64,000 nucleotides of DNA from Volvox africanus (taxonomy: Eukaryota; Chlorophyta; Chlorophyceae; Chlamydomonadales; Volvocaceae): NCBI GenBank assembly GCA_030268105.1, contig BSDZ01000015.1, positions 620,001 through 684,000 on the forward strand, given 5' to 3'. Every line of letters begins with the position of its first letter. The stretch's first letter is position 1. Below, in pieces: positions 22,501 to 33,525 of the stretch. The notes below the pieces were generated by a model that saw only the letters and a list, made by a program, of their open reading frames with translations, searched no databases and was not told the DNA's origin. The position numbers and the translations under genes are program-made.

Positions 22501-24350
22501 TCCTTGTCAGAGGCCTCCTTGTAGGCCGCAATCTCGGCATCCTTGTCTTGGGCGAGCTGTAGTGACACATCCACGTCCATGGACAAAAATCAAAAGTCCA
22601 CACACACGTTGGGAAAGCCAAAATTAACAAATCACACAGTCGCATACATGCATAGCCACACGTGTTCGGCTCCCTAGGAATAAATGTACTACCCGCCACT
22701 ACCCCCTTGCGTTTTATAAGATCCTAGGGTTTTAGGAGGATCTCGGGTTCCTGAGACGTGTTAACGTTTCTGAAAGCTCGTAATGGAATTCTTAGGGCTT
22801 GTGGGATAGATAATAAGCTTCCGCGTTCGCGATCGCAATAACTATTCCTGTTGGACCCCTTAACAGCAGATGCAGCAGTGAAGCCCAAAACCTTCGCAAC
22901 CCCCTCAGGTTCAGCCTTCCTCTTGGTCATTCCAATATTCCCCACCCAACCTCCAAACCAACGAAGCCCCCCCCCTTCCGCGCTCCTTCCTCCCTCTCCA
23001 AGCACTCAGTGCACTTTGTTTGAATCGCTCCAGAATGCTCTTCCAAAAAGCCCTCCGGCCTTGCACCCGCATGTTATCCGGAGTCGCAGTCATCTTCCTC
23101 CCACAAGACACCGTACATCATCTCCCGCTGCCGCCGCTGAATGAGCCCCACCTTGATGAGGTCTGCCTCAAGCGCCGCGATCTTCTCAGTCTTGGTGAGT
23201 AGCTCCCGTCGCAGGTGCTCCGTTACCTGGAGGTTTGAGTTAGCAACCGGACGAGAGTAAACGCGCTGGCCGCAGCTCGCCCCCAAAAGCGGTCACGTGA
23301 AGGTTACAGCAGCCCTCCCACCCCTGCTGCCCTTACCCCTCACGTCATGGCAATTATAAATATCATAAGCGTTCGAAATATATGGTCGATATTCGAATCG
23401 CAACTCGCATTCCCCCAGCACTATATCATCGGTCGTGTCCGTAGCTCCGTACAGTTCTTTTGGACTCCGCCCTCTGAAGCATCCAAGCTTCAAGCACTAC
23501 CCTGTCAGCATCACGCGCATCGTGCATCGGATTATGATCCACGATGGGGCCACGACTTTCCGAATGCAGGATTGGGCCCTATGAGAATGTACCCATTTGA
23601 TTGATTACCCTCATCTGGCATGAGACAGCTGCCTATAGGGCCCATAAGGCCGGTAAGCGCCGGAAGCGGGGATGGCTTTGAGTGCTGTAGCCGCAGTGCG
23701 GCGCTATCCATTTGGCCCGCATAGCAGACGAAGGAAGACATATCTTTGTTGAATACCTAAAAAGACGGGCGCGGTTGTATCCCGAACGCAAAGATCGTGC
23801 AGCTGAAGCTCGATTTGTTCTCAATGCACGATGTTTAGGTGGACAGGTGTCCCTTAGACGACGCTTAGAGCGCCCAATACTACTGCACAACGGGTTCTGT
23901 ACTGCCGGCCCTAATCACAAACCCCAACCAATGGGGAAACACTAAAGATACAGTGAGCTCGTTTGCGTCGAGCCGAGTACTGAAACCCAATTCGTTTGGA
24001 CGCAGCCGCCTATAATATCGCGTTACACCCACGCACCTGGTAGTTCTCCCGCTGCGTGTCCTCCAGCTGTTTGAGTAGCACACGGTTCTCATCTGCTACT
24101 TTGCTAAACTGGCTCTTCGTCTCTGCCAACGCCTTCTTCTTGCGCTGGTTCCTGCCATGACAAACGCATCCCGACGTGGGTCAACAGCACGAAGTAAGAC
24201 ACAGTGGCCAATGAAGCTGTAAAATTATTGATAACGAAATTGTCTGAAGCTTCCACGCATAGGATTCCATGGCTCCTATTAACAAGGCACTTACTCTGCA
24301 AGAATGACATATTGCGTCGCCGTCAGCTCCGTTGAAATTTCGTCCGCCAT
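19516..24350 (-). CDS. BBOF1-like coiled-coil protein (basal body/axoneme)
   Basis: Eight exons (minus) join in phase: 24350-24295, 24151-24037, 23226-23152, 22556-22431, 22065-21938, 21521-21356, 20992-20666, 19893-19516, giving about 456 residues. Nearly the whole protein is coiled coil rich in Glu, Lys, Leu and Gln. The C-terminal third has the features I associate with basal-body-orientation factor 1 (CCDC176, DUF4515 group): KLKTRELKNVRRLAQ, QRSDVEAFLLSSLHAVRREI and, near the end, DLPWEDRERVLRLLFAKIN. BBOF1 is known in animals from ciliated cells and sperm, where it is associated with basal body alignment and axonemal stability, so a flagellar role in the alga is expected. The start is the first ATG (MADEISTELTATQYVILAE). 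The last intron contains a 200-bp AT-rich block. Family assignment is from memory of conserved blocks, not a search. Confidence 0.75.
20089..20305. repeat. AT-rich, AAT/ATA-rich microsatellite block
   Basis: About 215 bp of imperfect AATAAT and ATATA repeats inside the last intron of the BBOF1-like gene. Nothing coding or structural is seen beyond the low complexity. Confidence 0.8.
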
Positions 24351-24471
24351 TTCAGTTACACCACGCTTGAATAATCTATGAAAGGGTATAATTAATACGG
24401 AAACACCCCACGCCACTCTAGAAACCCAAACTTGTAGGTTACGTCAAAGAAGAATTAAACATTAACATCAT

Positions 24472-24476
24472 TTACA
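24472..24476 (-). other. Candidate polyadenylation signal TGTAA for the YbaK-OB-exonuclease gene
   Basis: TGTAA on the minus strand, 329 bases beyond the stop codon of the exonuclease gene. TGTAA is the usual volvocine signal. The site lies in the 454-bp spacer before the BBOF1-like start codon (24350), so the BBOF1-like promoter must be short or overlap the upstream 3' UTR. Confidence 0.4.
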
Positions 24477-24804
24477 ACAAGTAGTTTATAAAGTAAACAT
24501 ATGGGTCTCATTTAAACTTGGCGTTGCTGAATGCTATCTGTTCGTGGCTCCTTTGAAAGTTATTCACAGGCACACTACATGACTTCTGAATATGAGTAGG
24601 TAAAGGAAGTTTAACATGGATCTTGTCATGCCCTTACAGGAACGTTAGAAGGAATCTCACGAAATGGTCACACGAGCTTCCCAATGTACGGCACTACCAT
24701 CTTGACGAATCGGGTATCCGATAGCAAAATAATCACAGATATTCCTGCCTAGAAAAATAGGATTTAAGTACATCCATACATCTCCATCGATCATACTGGA
24801 TCGT

Positions 24805-27800
24805 CTACAATGCTTCGCCTAAGCTCCTCGCCGTCCGTAACCCTTTCAACGGACGACACTTAACCGCAGGTGCGACGACCCGCAAGACTTTGCCTGCACG
24901 CTCAAGCTTTTCCAATGTTGCGGGCCTCCGCATCTCTTCATCATCCTCAAAATTACAATCATTTAAGCCCAGCAGGGCATCGTACAGCGCTATTAGGCAG
25001 TACGCATCCGTTGCAGCGTACAGCACCTGCTCTTCCGTCAGCGGCCGGCACGCCCAGTTGCTAGTTTGCTGCGTCTTGTCCACCGGCTCCCCAAGTACCT
25101 GCAGGTAAAAATACGAAAGTTAAAAATGGTAAACAGTAAACTGGAAGCCGGCACGGACCACTTAATAATACATTATCGTCGTCGTCTTAAGCACGGCGCA
25201 CAGCATACCAACAGGCAAACCGCAACCCATGGGGCCCCATACACCTTGCACTACGAGTCAAAGCGGCGGGGGACAAAGACCTGCTTGAAGACTTTAACGG
25301 AAAGGTGGGTGAACTGCTGCAGTAGCTCTATGCAGCAGTGCGCCATACTACAACAGTTTTGCTAATGTGATTGGGGATCAATCATGAACGCATACATGGT
25401 GTAATAGTACGCATATACACGCATACGCCCTCACCAACGCCACCAGCCTGCTTAGGCTAATCTGCGGCGTCCGCGTCAGGTCCTGTCGGAGGCAGCGGGC
25501 CAGCGTCAACACATCCACACACAGACGGCATTGGTTTCGGAGCGCTGTCTCAGCAAAGCTGCTCCTGCTGCTGCCGCCACTGCTACCAGCACGCGGCCGG
25601 CCTGCTCTCCAGCTCCCCCCGGTGCTGTACCCATTGTCCCCTGTGGTACCATTACAGAAAGCTGGATCCGAAAGATCCAAACTGCTGGATTTTTCTGCGG
25701 CAGCGGCGGCCGTGGCGGCGGCACCGGCCCAGGCGCTGGCGATGCCCGCAGGTACGGCTGGCTGCAAGCGGCGGCTGCATGCTCCCGAGAAGCAGGGTAG
25801 GTACGGGTAGGACTCACACAGCCGGTCTAAATCTGTCTAGCAGAGAGATCGTTGGATAAGGGTGGTTGGGAATTGGGCGTTGGGAGTTGGAGGTTAAGGT
25901 ATACGAAAGACGTGAACAAAAAATAATGGCTCTGGGACATCAGAAACCCACCAAAGCCACGATGATTAAGTTACTTGTTGATTTACAAATAAGCGATGCA
26001 GATGACGCCTCCCCGCGTAACCCCCTCTGCCATAGGCGTCGTCGATTTTCCTCGTCCTCCCCCCCCCCGTTCCCATCGCCCACCGGTCAGCAACTGGAAG
26101 CCCAGTTTGAATACTCGGCCCGAAGACATGAGGCGGGTCAGGAAATCGCTGACGGCTAGAGCGCTCTCCGAGAGCCGATCCCCGCGGGTCGGTGCCGGTG
26201 CCGCCGTGACAGCGACAACACCCACCGCCTCCGCCATCTCCTCTTCCGTTTCTTCGTTGTCTTCATCTTCATTGTCGTAATCACCATTATCATAATTGTT
26301 CTTTTTGGGGTGGTGCTGGAGGTGGTTCCGGAGCTGCTTGGGCTCCGCAGATGCCAAGAGGCTGAGCAAGTCGAGCAGGTACACGCGTTTCCGAGTGGCT
26401 ATCTGAGAGAGGAGAGAGAGTACAGCCGCAGAAGGGGGAACAACAACAGCGTCCAAAGCCCAAGGAACAGAGTAGGAGCATATCCAGGATAATCACTTAA
26501 CTAGTGGACTTGTCCATGGCGTCTAGAAGGTGTAAAAAGAAGGGACGAGGGTGGGGGAAGCGGAAGGGGTGCGAGGGCGATGGGTCGGGTTGACGATGAA
26601 AAAGCCGGTGTTAAGGTGTACGAACGTACAGACTGCCTGGGATATGGAGAGACGTGTAAGGGGGGTAAAGGTTGTAGAATGTATTTATAAGATACTCGGG
26701 TAAATTAGAACGAACACGCAAAGCGAGAGAGAGATATGGCTGTGAGCGACCAATAAAGCTGCGTGGTAAAATACGGTACGGAAGAGTACGGAACAGGAGG
26801 ACATCTGAGTACGACATAAGATGCATGTAAGGCCTGCATACCTGCAGGATTGAGACGGGGTTCTTGGGCTGATGTCGGTCGTACGGCGCCCATTCGCAGT
26901 CGAGCGCAACAACCCGTGCAAGACCCGCTAGCCGCAGTGGCGCCGTCGCCGTCCCACTGCCGCCGTCGTCGTCCCTTCCTTCCACGTCTCCGTCGGCTGG
27001 GTCCTCTTCCCCCTCCTCCCCCTCCTCCCCCTCTTCCGCTTCATGCAGAAACGCGAAAATCTCCTGCTGCATCTCCGCCACCCCTGCAGCACTGGACACG
27101 AGCCGCACGGCGCCCAACGGTAATCGCATGCGCCAGCCACTCGCCACCCTCCCCGTCACTGCCAGCGCCGCCGCGTGGGTCTCCTGTGCTGGGAATTCAG
27201 TCACCCTTCCCCTTCCCCCTCCCCCTCCGTCCTCCGCCCGCCATGGGCCCTTCCCCCCCTTTGCGGCCGCCCCAACAGATTCGCCGCCACCACCACGACG
27301 GGCAGTTTGCACCGATGACGTCGAGCGGTTTGTATCTCGGGTCACCACCACCGCCGCCGCCGCCGCCGCCGTCAGCGGTTCCTCTATCCTTGATCCCGAC
27401 GACTCGTCCCTTAGCGGCCAGGGCTGTTGTCCTCTTAGCTGCTGCAGCCGCAACAGCTCCACGGCGCTGGTGGGGCTGCCGAGACCCGCGCGCTTGGCGG
27501 CTTGAAGGGCGTCGTTGAGATGGTCTCTGCGGACAGCGGGGGGGGAGGGGGGTTCCGGGGAGGATGATGACGGGGGAAACACGTGGGGGCATGAGGGTGG
27601 TGAATGGCGGCACTGCGGGCGGGGGCCAATGGGCAGAGAGGACGGGAGGAAGGAAGTCAGGGGCTAATATCTTATCTCGCATCATGAATTAGTCGTACTA
27701 CAATTTAACACACACACACACACATATATATATACATCCCGAACTTTACACTCCTCTTCCCGCCGCCCCCGGGCCTCCCACTTGTTCTTGTGAATGACTG

Positions 27801-30800
27801 TGACGGAGTGGCACACCACATCAAGCACGTCCTCGTGCGACTGGCGGGTGCCTCGAGGAGAGGTTTGGTGCTGCTGCGGTGGATGTGGGGCCGCAGTTGA
27901 GGCTGGAGGTGGACTGCCGGTGCTGCCTGCAGTTGCAGTTGCAGTTGCAGTTGCAGTTGCAGTTGCAGTTGCAGTTGCGGTTGGGGTTGGGGTTGTGATG
28001 GCTCGGTGTGCTCCAGGGTGGGCCTGCACCCGGCCCGTCACTGCCACGATGGAGCCGACTTTGACCTGCGCAGCCACGAGAGCGGGTTCGCGGGCCCTCC
28101 TGTAAGGACACTCAAACACATAAACACGAACACGACCGCACACACGTGCACACGGGTTTCAGCCTTTTACGCCCCGCTCCATTTCCCCTCCAGCGCCCTG
28201 TTGCCCACCCCACACCCTTCCGCACTCCCATTCCTCACCCTTTATTCGCGTGCTTCGGATTGTGACGTTCGGGTTTTTGGTAATATTCTTCATCCTTCAG
28301 CCCTGTCCCCTCTCCCCCTCCTCACCCCCTCCCTTCTCTCCCCCCCTACCCCGCTTTAGGTTAGTGGGTTCGCGCGGGATAGGGTTTTAGGGTTTTAGGC
28401 TTTAGGCTTTAGGGTTTGGGGTTGGGTTTTGGTAGGGTAAAACCTTAAAAGCCCCTCCCCTCCCCTCCCCTCCCCTCCCTCGAGCCTCTGCTCTTCGCAG
28501 TTTCCTTCGTTGCCTCCTCCCTCGGGTTCTTCCCCCTCCCGCCCAACACAAAGTCACCTGGTCCATGAGCGCCTGGGCCTTATCTCGACCCACATTCCGC
28601 TCCAGCGTCTTACCCAGGATGAGCTGCACCTCCACAGGCTGACCTGGCCGGGTTGGGTGGTTTAAAGCGGTTGGGTAGTTGTAGTGGTTGAGTGGTTGGG
28701 GCGATTCAGTGATCGGAACGGTTGGTTGATGCTTGATGGGGTTAAGCGGTTGCCCACCTTTCTTCTGTCACCTCTTTTCCTCGCAAACGCGCACCCGGTG
28801 GTACTCGCTAACGCTTTGGCTACTCGCTGCTGATTTCACCTCCGTCCGCGCCCTTCGTATTTATGTAATAACTTAATGTCCTGCGACCTTATTGCATTTG
28901 TCGTACAATTATATATATAGTGCCTTACAAAATAACGTAAGCACACCTGATTCCGGATGGCGCCAGAGTCGCCGAAGAAAAACTGCCTGTCCGCTTCGCG
29001 GCAACATCGGAACCAACTGCTCCGGAACCAAATTCACGAACTGCAACAACCGCGCGATACGTCGCCTCTGGGCAACCACACCAACCAACTCCACAGACTG
29101 ACTACCGGATGGCCACGGCAATGGTAGCGGCGGCAACGGCGGCTGGGACGCTGCGGCGCCACCCGCCGTCGACATGGCGGCGGAGGCGGTTCCCACGGAG
29201 ACGTCGGCGACGATGCCGTTGGAGTACGACAATAGGTCGGGTACAGCAATGCTGACATCCTTGTCGAGATCGCCGCCGCCGCCGTGCACAAAGGTGAGAC
29301 GTGTGACGGCAGTGTCGACAAGGGTGCGAAGCCGTACAAGGTGACCTGATTGTACGATGCGCAAATAGAGTGTGACCAGGCGCTTAATTAGGACAGGGAT
29401 TAGGTTCCTTGAAATGCTTTCTGTAATGACATGCGAGTCTCCATTTCTTAACCCTTTCTAATTTTTAAATACTGGTTCCGGATCCGGATTCACATCTGCA
29501 TCTGGATCAGGAACATTCGGACAGGACCGAGTCAAACATAGCTGTCGGTGTTTCATTTACATTCCCAGCTACCCCTCTCCCCCCATCCCCTCACAGCCTG
29601 TACCGCACCGGCCCTGACGATCACCACCTCAATCAAATCCCCTTTTCCCTCCTCTCCTTCCCTCCTCTCCTTCCCTCCTCTCCTTCCCTCCTCTCCTTCC
29701 CTCCTCTCCTTCCCTCCTCTCCTTCCCTCTTCTCCTTCCCTCCTCTCCTTCCCTCCTCTCCTTCCCTCCCACCCTCCCTCCCAATCCCCCCCTATCGCTC
29801 ACCAAAGGGCGGCACTGCCCCCACCACAAAACCCGTGTGCGCCAGAACCTCATCCGCACGAGCCAACCGTACCCGCCGCCGAGGGACCTGGGCCAAAGAG
29901 AGCGGGAGACGAAACCCGCACGGGGTAAAAAAAGCACAAAGATAACATCAGCTGAGGCTCGGGGAGGGTGTGGGGAATCCGGGGAGGTGGAGGTGGAGGT
30001 GGAGGTGGAGGTGGAGGTGGAGGTGGAGGTGGAGGTGGAGGTGGAGGTGGAGGTAGAGGTGGAGGTGGATGACGCAACTGCTCCTCTGCAGCTCAGAAAA
30101 AATGCCCCATTTCCCCATAGGGCCCATTTCCCCTTAGCGCCGATTTCCCCATAGGGCCCACCTGGGCCCCCAGCAAAACGGATCCCCTCCTCGCCCCTTT
30201 CACCTCCAAATAAGATTTATACTTCTTAATTTGGAATTATATCTAAAATATTTTATAGTTATTATTTATACCTCCCCGTCCGGATGTTTGCGATGCCGTA
30301 TCCGATCATTCGGCCTTGTTTCCGTTAGGCTCACCTGCAGCAGCTCCGCAACCCGGCGCTCGTCCACCCGGTCCTCAAGTCGTACAATCACCAGCAGTGG
30401 GACGAGCTGCGGCCCCTCCGCACGCCCCTCCGCGATCACCTCCTCCACCATCACAATCGATTTCACAATACCCTGCCCCGCGGGGAGGCTCCCTGGAGTC
30501 ACCTCCGAAACCACCTCAGCCCGTACACCGTGTTTGGTGAGGAAGGCGCGGAGGTGAACAGAGGTTAGGCGCTGCGAGCCTTCACTGCTGCTTTTACTGT
30601 CGCTGGAGCTGCTACTGCTGCTGCCGCCGCTATCGCCAGGAGCTGCCACGAGGCAAGGTGCGGTGTTAGGGTCCTCGCCCCCCTCTTCCGGCTGCCCCTC
30701 CACCTTTGCCGGGATCGATAAGCCCTTTTCATCATGCAATACTGCATAAGTCGACTCCAGGGAAGCCCCTCCTTGTAACTCCAGGGAGGTCACAACCGAG

Positions 30801-31159
30801 GTGGCGGCGGCGGCGGCGGCGGGTCGATCTCTGAAACCATCGACAATAGTGCCTAGGTTTCGGAGCCCCGTCGCCGCACAAGCTGGATGGTTCAAGCTCC
30901 CCCGGCAATCGGCAGCTGCAACACGACGACGACGCGATGGGAAGTGGCCGGTGGCGGTTTCAGAGAACGACCCGTACAATGCCGAAGTGACACAACCAAG
31001 AGCGGCGCCGCTGTATTTGTACAGGAGAGGCTGGCGGGACAAGGATGGTGCCGTGTGAAAGCTGCTGGTGAAAGCTGCTGGTGGAGATTGTATGGCAGAG
31101 GCGTGGCTCTGAGGGTACGGCATAATGTGACGTGTGTCCCTGAGGGCGCGGGGTGGCAT
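24805..31159 (-). CDS. Fusion protein: YbaK-type aminoacyl-tRNA deacylase, OB fold and Mut-7/EXD3-type 3'-5' exonuclease
   Basis: Nine exons (minus) join in consistent phase: 31159-30335, 29887-29803, 29345-28947, 28643-28558, 28065-27752, 27526-26842, 26402-26084, 25832-25435, 25098-24805; about 1,134 residues. A Ser/Ala/Arg-rich N terminus looks like an organelle-targeting peptide. YbaK domain (about 200-365): GQGIVKSIVMV with the family lysine, VRLARADEVL, GAVPPFG, and the end TFVHGGGG. OB fold (about 385-590): VELVGVVAQRRRIARLLQFV, VQLILGKTLER, VKVGSIVAVTGRV. DEDDy exonuclease (about 770-1100): VVALDCEWAP (D, E), KLGFQLLTDLDRL (D), DKTQQTSNWACRPLTEEQ and YAATDAYCLIALYD (Y, D); all acidic residues are present. 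By family, YbaK domains hydrolyse mischarged aminoacyl-tRNA and DEDDy domains trim 3' ends. A tRNA or RNA quality-control enzyme is my inference. Confidence 0.83.
27931..27982 (-). repeat. In-frame microsatellite coding a Thr-Ala run
   Basis: TGCAGT repeated (plus strand) about eight times within the fifth coding exon of the fusion gene. It is translated as a Thr-Ala dipeptide repeat placed between two strands of the OB fold, so it lengthens a loop without breaking the frame. Confidence 0.85.
28381..28440 (+). repeat. Interstitial telomere-type repeat
   Basis: Degenerate array starting AGGGTTTTAGGGTTTTAGG and continuing with TTTAGGC and TTTAGGG units, then GGGTTTGGGGTTGGG. TTTTAGGG is the Chlamydomonas telomere repeat and TTTAGGG the plant/Volvox type. 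It lies in the intron between the exons at 28643-28558 and 28065-27752 of the fusion gene. Confidence 0.7.
29640..29775. repeat. CT-rich 10-base minisatellite (CTCCTTCCCT)n
   Basis: About 13 units of a ten-base pyrimidine repeat, in the intron between the exons at 29887-29803 and 29345-28947 of the fusion gene. It begins some 30 bases after the splice donor and is non-coding. Confidence 0.9.
29984..30069. repeat. GGAGGT hexanucleotide microsatellite
   Basis: About 14 copies of GGAGGT in the first intron of the fusion gene. The glutamate/valine or proline ORFs predicted from it are artefacts. Confidence 0.95.
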
Positions 31160-31876
31160 GTATGGTTTCAGGCATCAGGACCACTATCCGATTAGGTTGG
31201 TATGTTGGGGTATGTGGGGGTGGGTAGGTTGATGCAAAGAGGGTGTGTGACCGTTGTGATGGCTGCCAGAAATAAATTGTTTGGTGACATGTAAAGCGAG
31301 CAGCAGTACATATTGAGAATTGCATTTGTTGACAAAGTGACCCCGCAAAGAACATGTGAATTATCGCCAAACGCCCCACGGGCCGAGGAACGTTATTCAT
31401 GGAGAAAACCATAAGCATTTCATTTCCAGCATACTTAGTATTTAGGCTTAAAATTCTGGAGGAGTCACTCTCCACGTCAGGTAGAGCCTTCTTCGGGGCA
31501 TCATGCGGTGATGCGTAGGACCTACTTTCGCTGTTCGTTACCGCATCTCGATAATACCTGCTAAAGACAATTAATAATTAGATTTTAGTATATCTGAAGG
31601 CGTTGATCTGGGAGTGTGATTTTGCTTTGTGTGGCTGATAGTGACGGTTTGCACGGCATTTGGACGCATGTTGCACTCGCAGGTTCCATCTGCCTCAAAC
31701 CTATGTTATAAGTCATAAACTTACTCATATTCGATCCTTGCTATTTTTCATCAAGCGTGACTTTAAACTATGTTTGGCATTAATTAGGCAGCCACACTAG
31801 AATTCACATCTTTAATCACCGGCCTATTGCTTCGCTATCTAAGTATTGTCCGGATAGCTTGGGTGTTAGCTTCTTG
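31160..31876. promoter_or_regulatory. Bidirectional spacer between the fusion gene and the mTERF gene
   Basis: 717 bp separate the two divergent start codons. I see no gene here. It is the presumed promoter region of both genes, which both appear to encode organelle-targeted RNA-related proteins. Confidence 0.5.
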
Positions 31877-33525
31877 ATGTCTGCCTTAGGCGCAGCTACA
31901 TTACAGGTAGGCAACATATTTTTGATACATCACGTACCGACCACTTAGTGGTGATTGCCAAGACCCTTATTTTATCTAATAAATAATGCGCTACAGACAT
32001 CATGATTATCTTCCATATGTGTAGGCCTCTCGATTGGGGCAGCTTTCAAATTGGCCCCAGGGTCGCTCCCTTGGAGCGTCATTTGGGTGCCGCAGACGCA
32101 CGCGTGTGGGAGCTACCATAGTGCATCATGGACATCATTCCAGTAAAAGTGAACCCAGTCTGCACTCTAGGTTATGCAGCCGCAACTCATCTCCAGCTAA
32201 GCCGTATTGCGGTTGCCGAGTCCCCGCAGCAGGTGCCACGAGGGCAGCGGCGGTTGTTGTCTGCTCCTCATCCGGAACTATAGAAGCACTGAGCCGACAA
32301 CTTAACCAGGAAGAAGAATCCACGTGGAAGGTAACATAAGCCCGTTTTCGTGACTCCTATTCGTACCCGGCATGCTTTCATGACTCGTAATCCCCCAGCT
32401 GATGTTATGGTCGTTTAATATTGATGCTTAAAAATTGACCCAGTAATCATAATCTGTTTGTTTCACACGTATGTCGAGAACAGGTCGCTCGGCATTTGTT
32501 GAATCTCCTTTTTCTCTCTCTATGCCGTGCATAGGCAAGCTGTGACGTGCTGGTGAGATCCCTGGACCTAGGTGCCGACGAGAGCAGCCGGTTGGTTGCC
32601 CGAGCATTTGGCTGGACCACCCAGGCGTTCTGGAGGCAGGAAAAGGTGAGGGCGGGAGCACTGCATTGCAGAAGAAGAGCCTTCCTGGACCGTGGCCTGA
32701 ACCCCCATCTGCCATCCCTCCAAATGCCGCCACACGACTTGCCACCCGGCCCCCAGCTACCCCCCAGCCCAGCTTCCACAGCCCATCACCCGCACCTCCT
32801 ATCACCCGCACACCAGAAATGGCACATCCCCCCCATGCTGCGCCACAGGTCGAGGAGTTGCCAACCCCAACTCAGGTCGAAAATGCATTGGAGGTACTGC
32901 GCATAGACCTAGCCATGACGTCCGAGGAGGCCGCCCGGGTGGTGCGCGTGTTTCCGGAGCTGCTCGCGTGCGATGTTGAGGGTCGGCTGCGCGCCAACAT
33001 CGCGCAGCTGGGGAGCCAGTGGAGACTGAAGGTGTGCGTTGGGGCAGGGGCAGGGGAAGAGGCGTGCAGGGTGAGCGAAAGCGCAAACAGAACACACAGA
33101 GGAGCGCCACCGGTGGTATGCGGGCTGATTAATTGCCCCCTCCGCATGCATCATCACCCATCATGCATCCGCATTGCGGTTGTTTAGCTGCACTGCTGTT
33201 GTGCCGGTCGCCGAACTGCGCTGAATCGAGAGTGCACGTGGTTTGGGCTCTGCAGGGCGAATTGAACTTAACTCTCTGCTTTTGATTTATCTGAATCTCG
33301 GGTCCTTCGCGTTCAGTCGGGACTTTTGACTCTTTTTTTAAGTATGTTTTACTGATGCATTCGTCGCCATCTACTCCACCCCTCATCGCTGTGCCTCCCT
33401 GAGTCCCCTGACAGGGCCCTACGTTGACCAAGGCAGTTATTCGGCAACCGGCAGTCCTGAGTTACAGTTTAGATTGCGGCGGGGACTGCATCGGGGAATG
33501 CAACCGCTGCTGGGCTCGATTCTAA
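31877..33525 (+). CDS. Short mTERF-family protein with cysteine-rich C terminus, organelle-targeted
   Basis: Five exons: 31877-31906, 32025-32330, 32535-32645, 32849-33031, 33415-33525; all junctions are phase 0, total about 246 residues. Exons 1-2 give a Ser/Arg/Ala-rich stretch that looks like a chloroplast or mitochondrial transit peptide. The rest has mTERF-type helical repeats: LDLGADESSRLVARAFG, LRIDLAMTSEEAARVV, then VFPELLACDVEGRL, and a last repeat LTKAVIRQPAVLSYSLDC. mTERF proteins bind organellar nucleic acid and act in transcription or RNA processing. The protein ends with five cysteines in 15 residues (DCGGDCIGECNRCWARF), possibly a metal site. It is short for the family (usually 300 or more), so it may have few repeats. 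The 10-codon first exon (MSALGAATLQ, donor CAG/GTAGGC) is a good splice-site match but is inferred. Confidence 0.75.
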
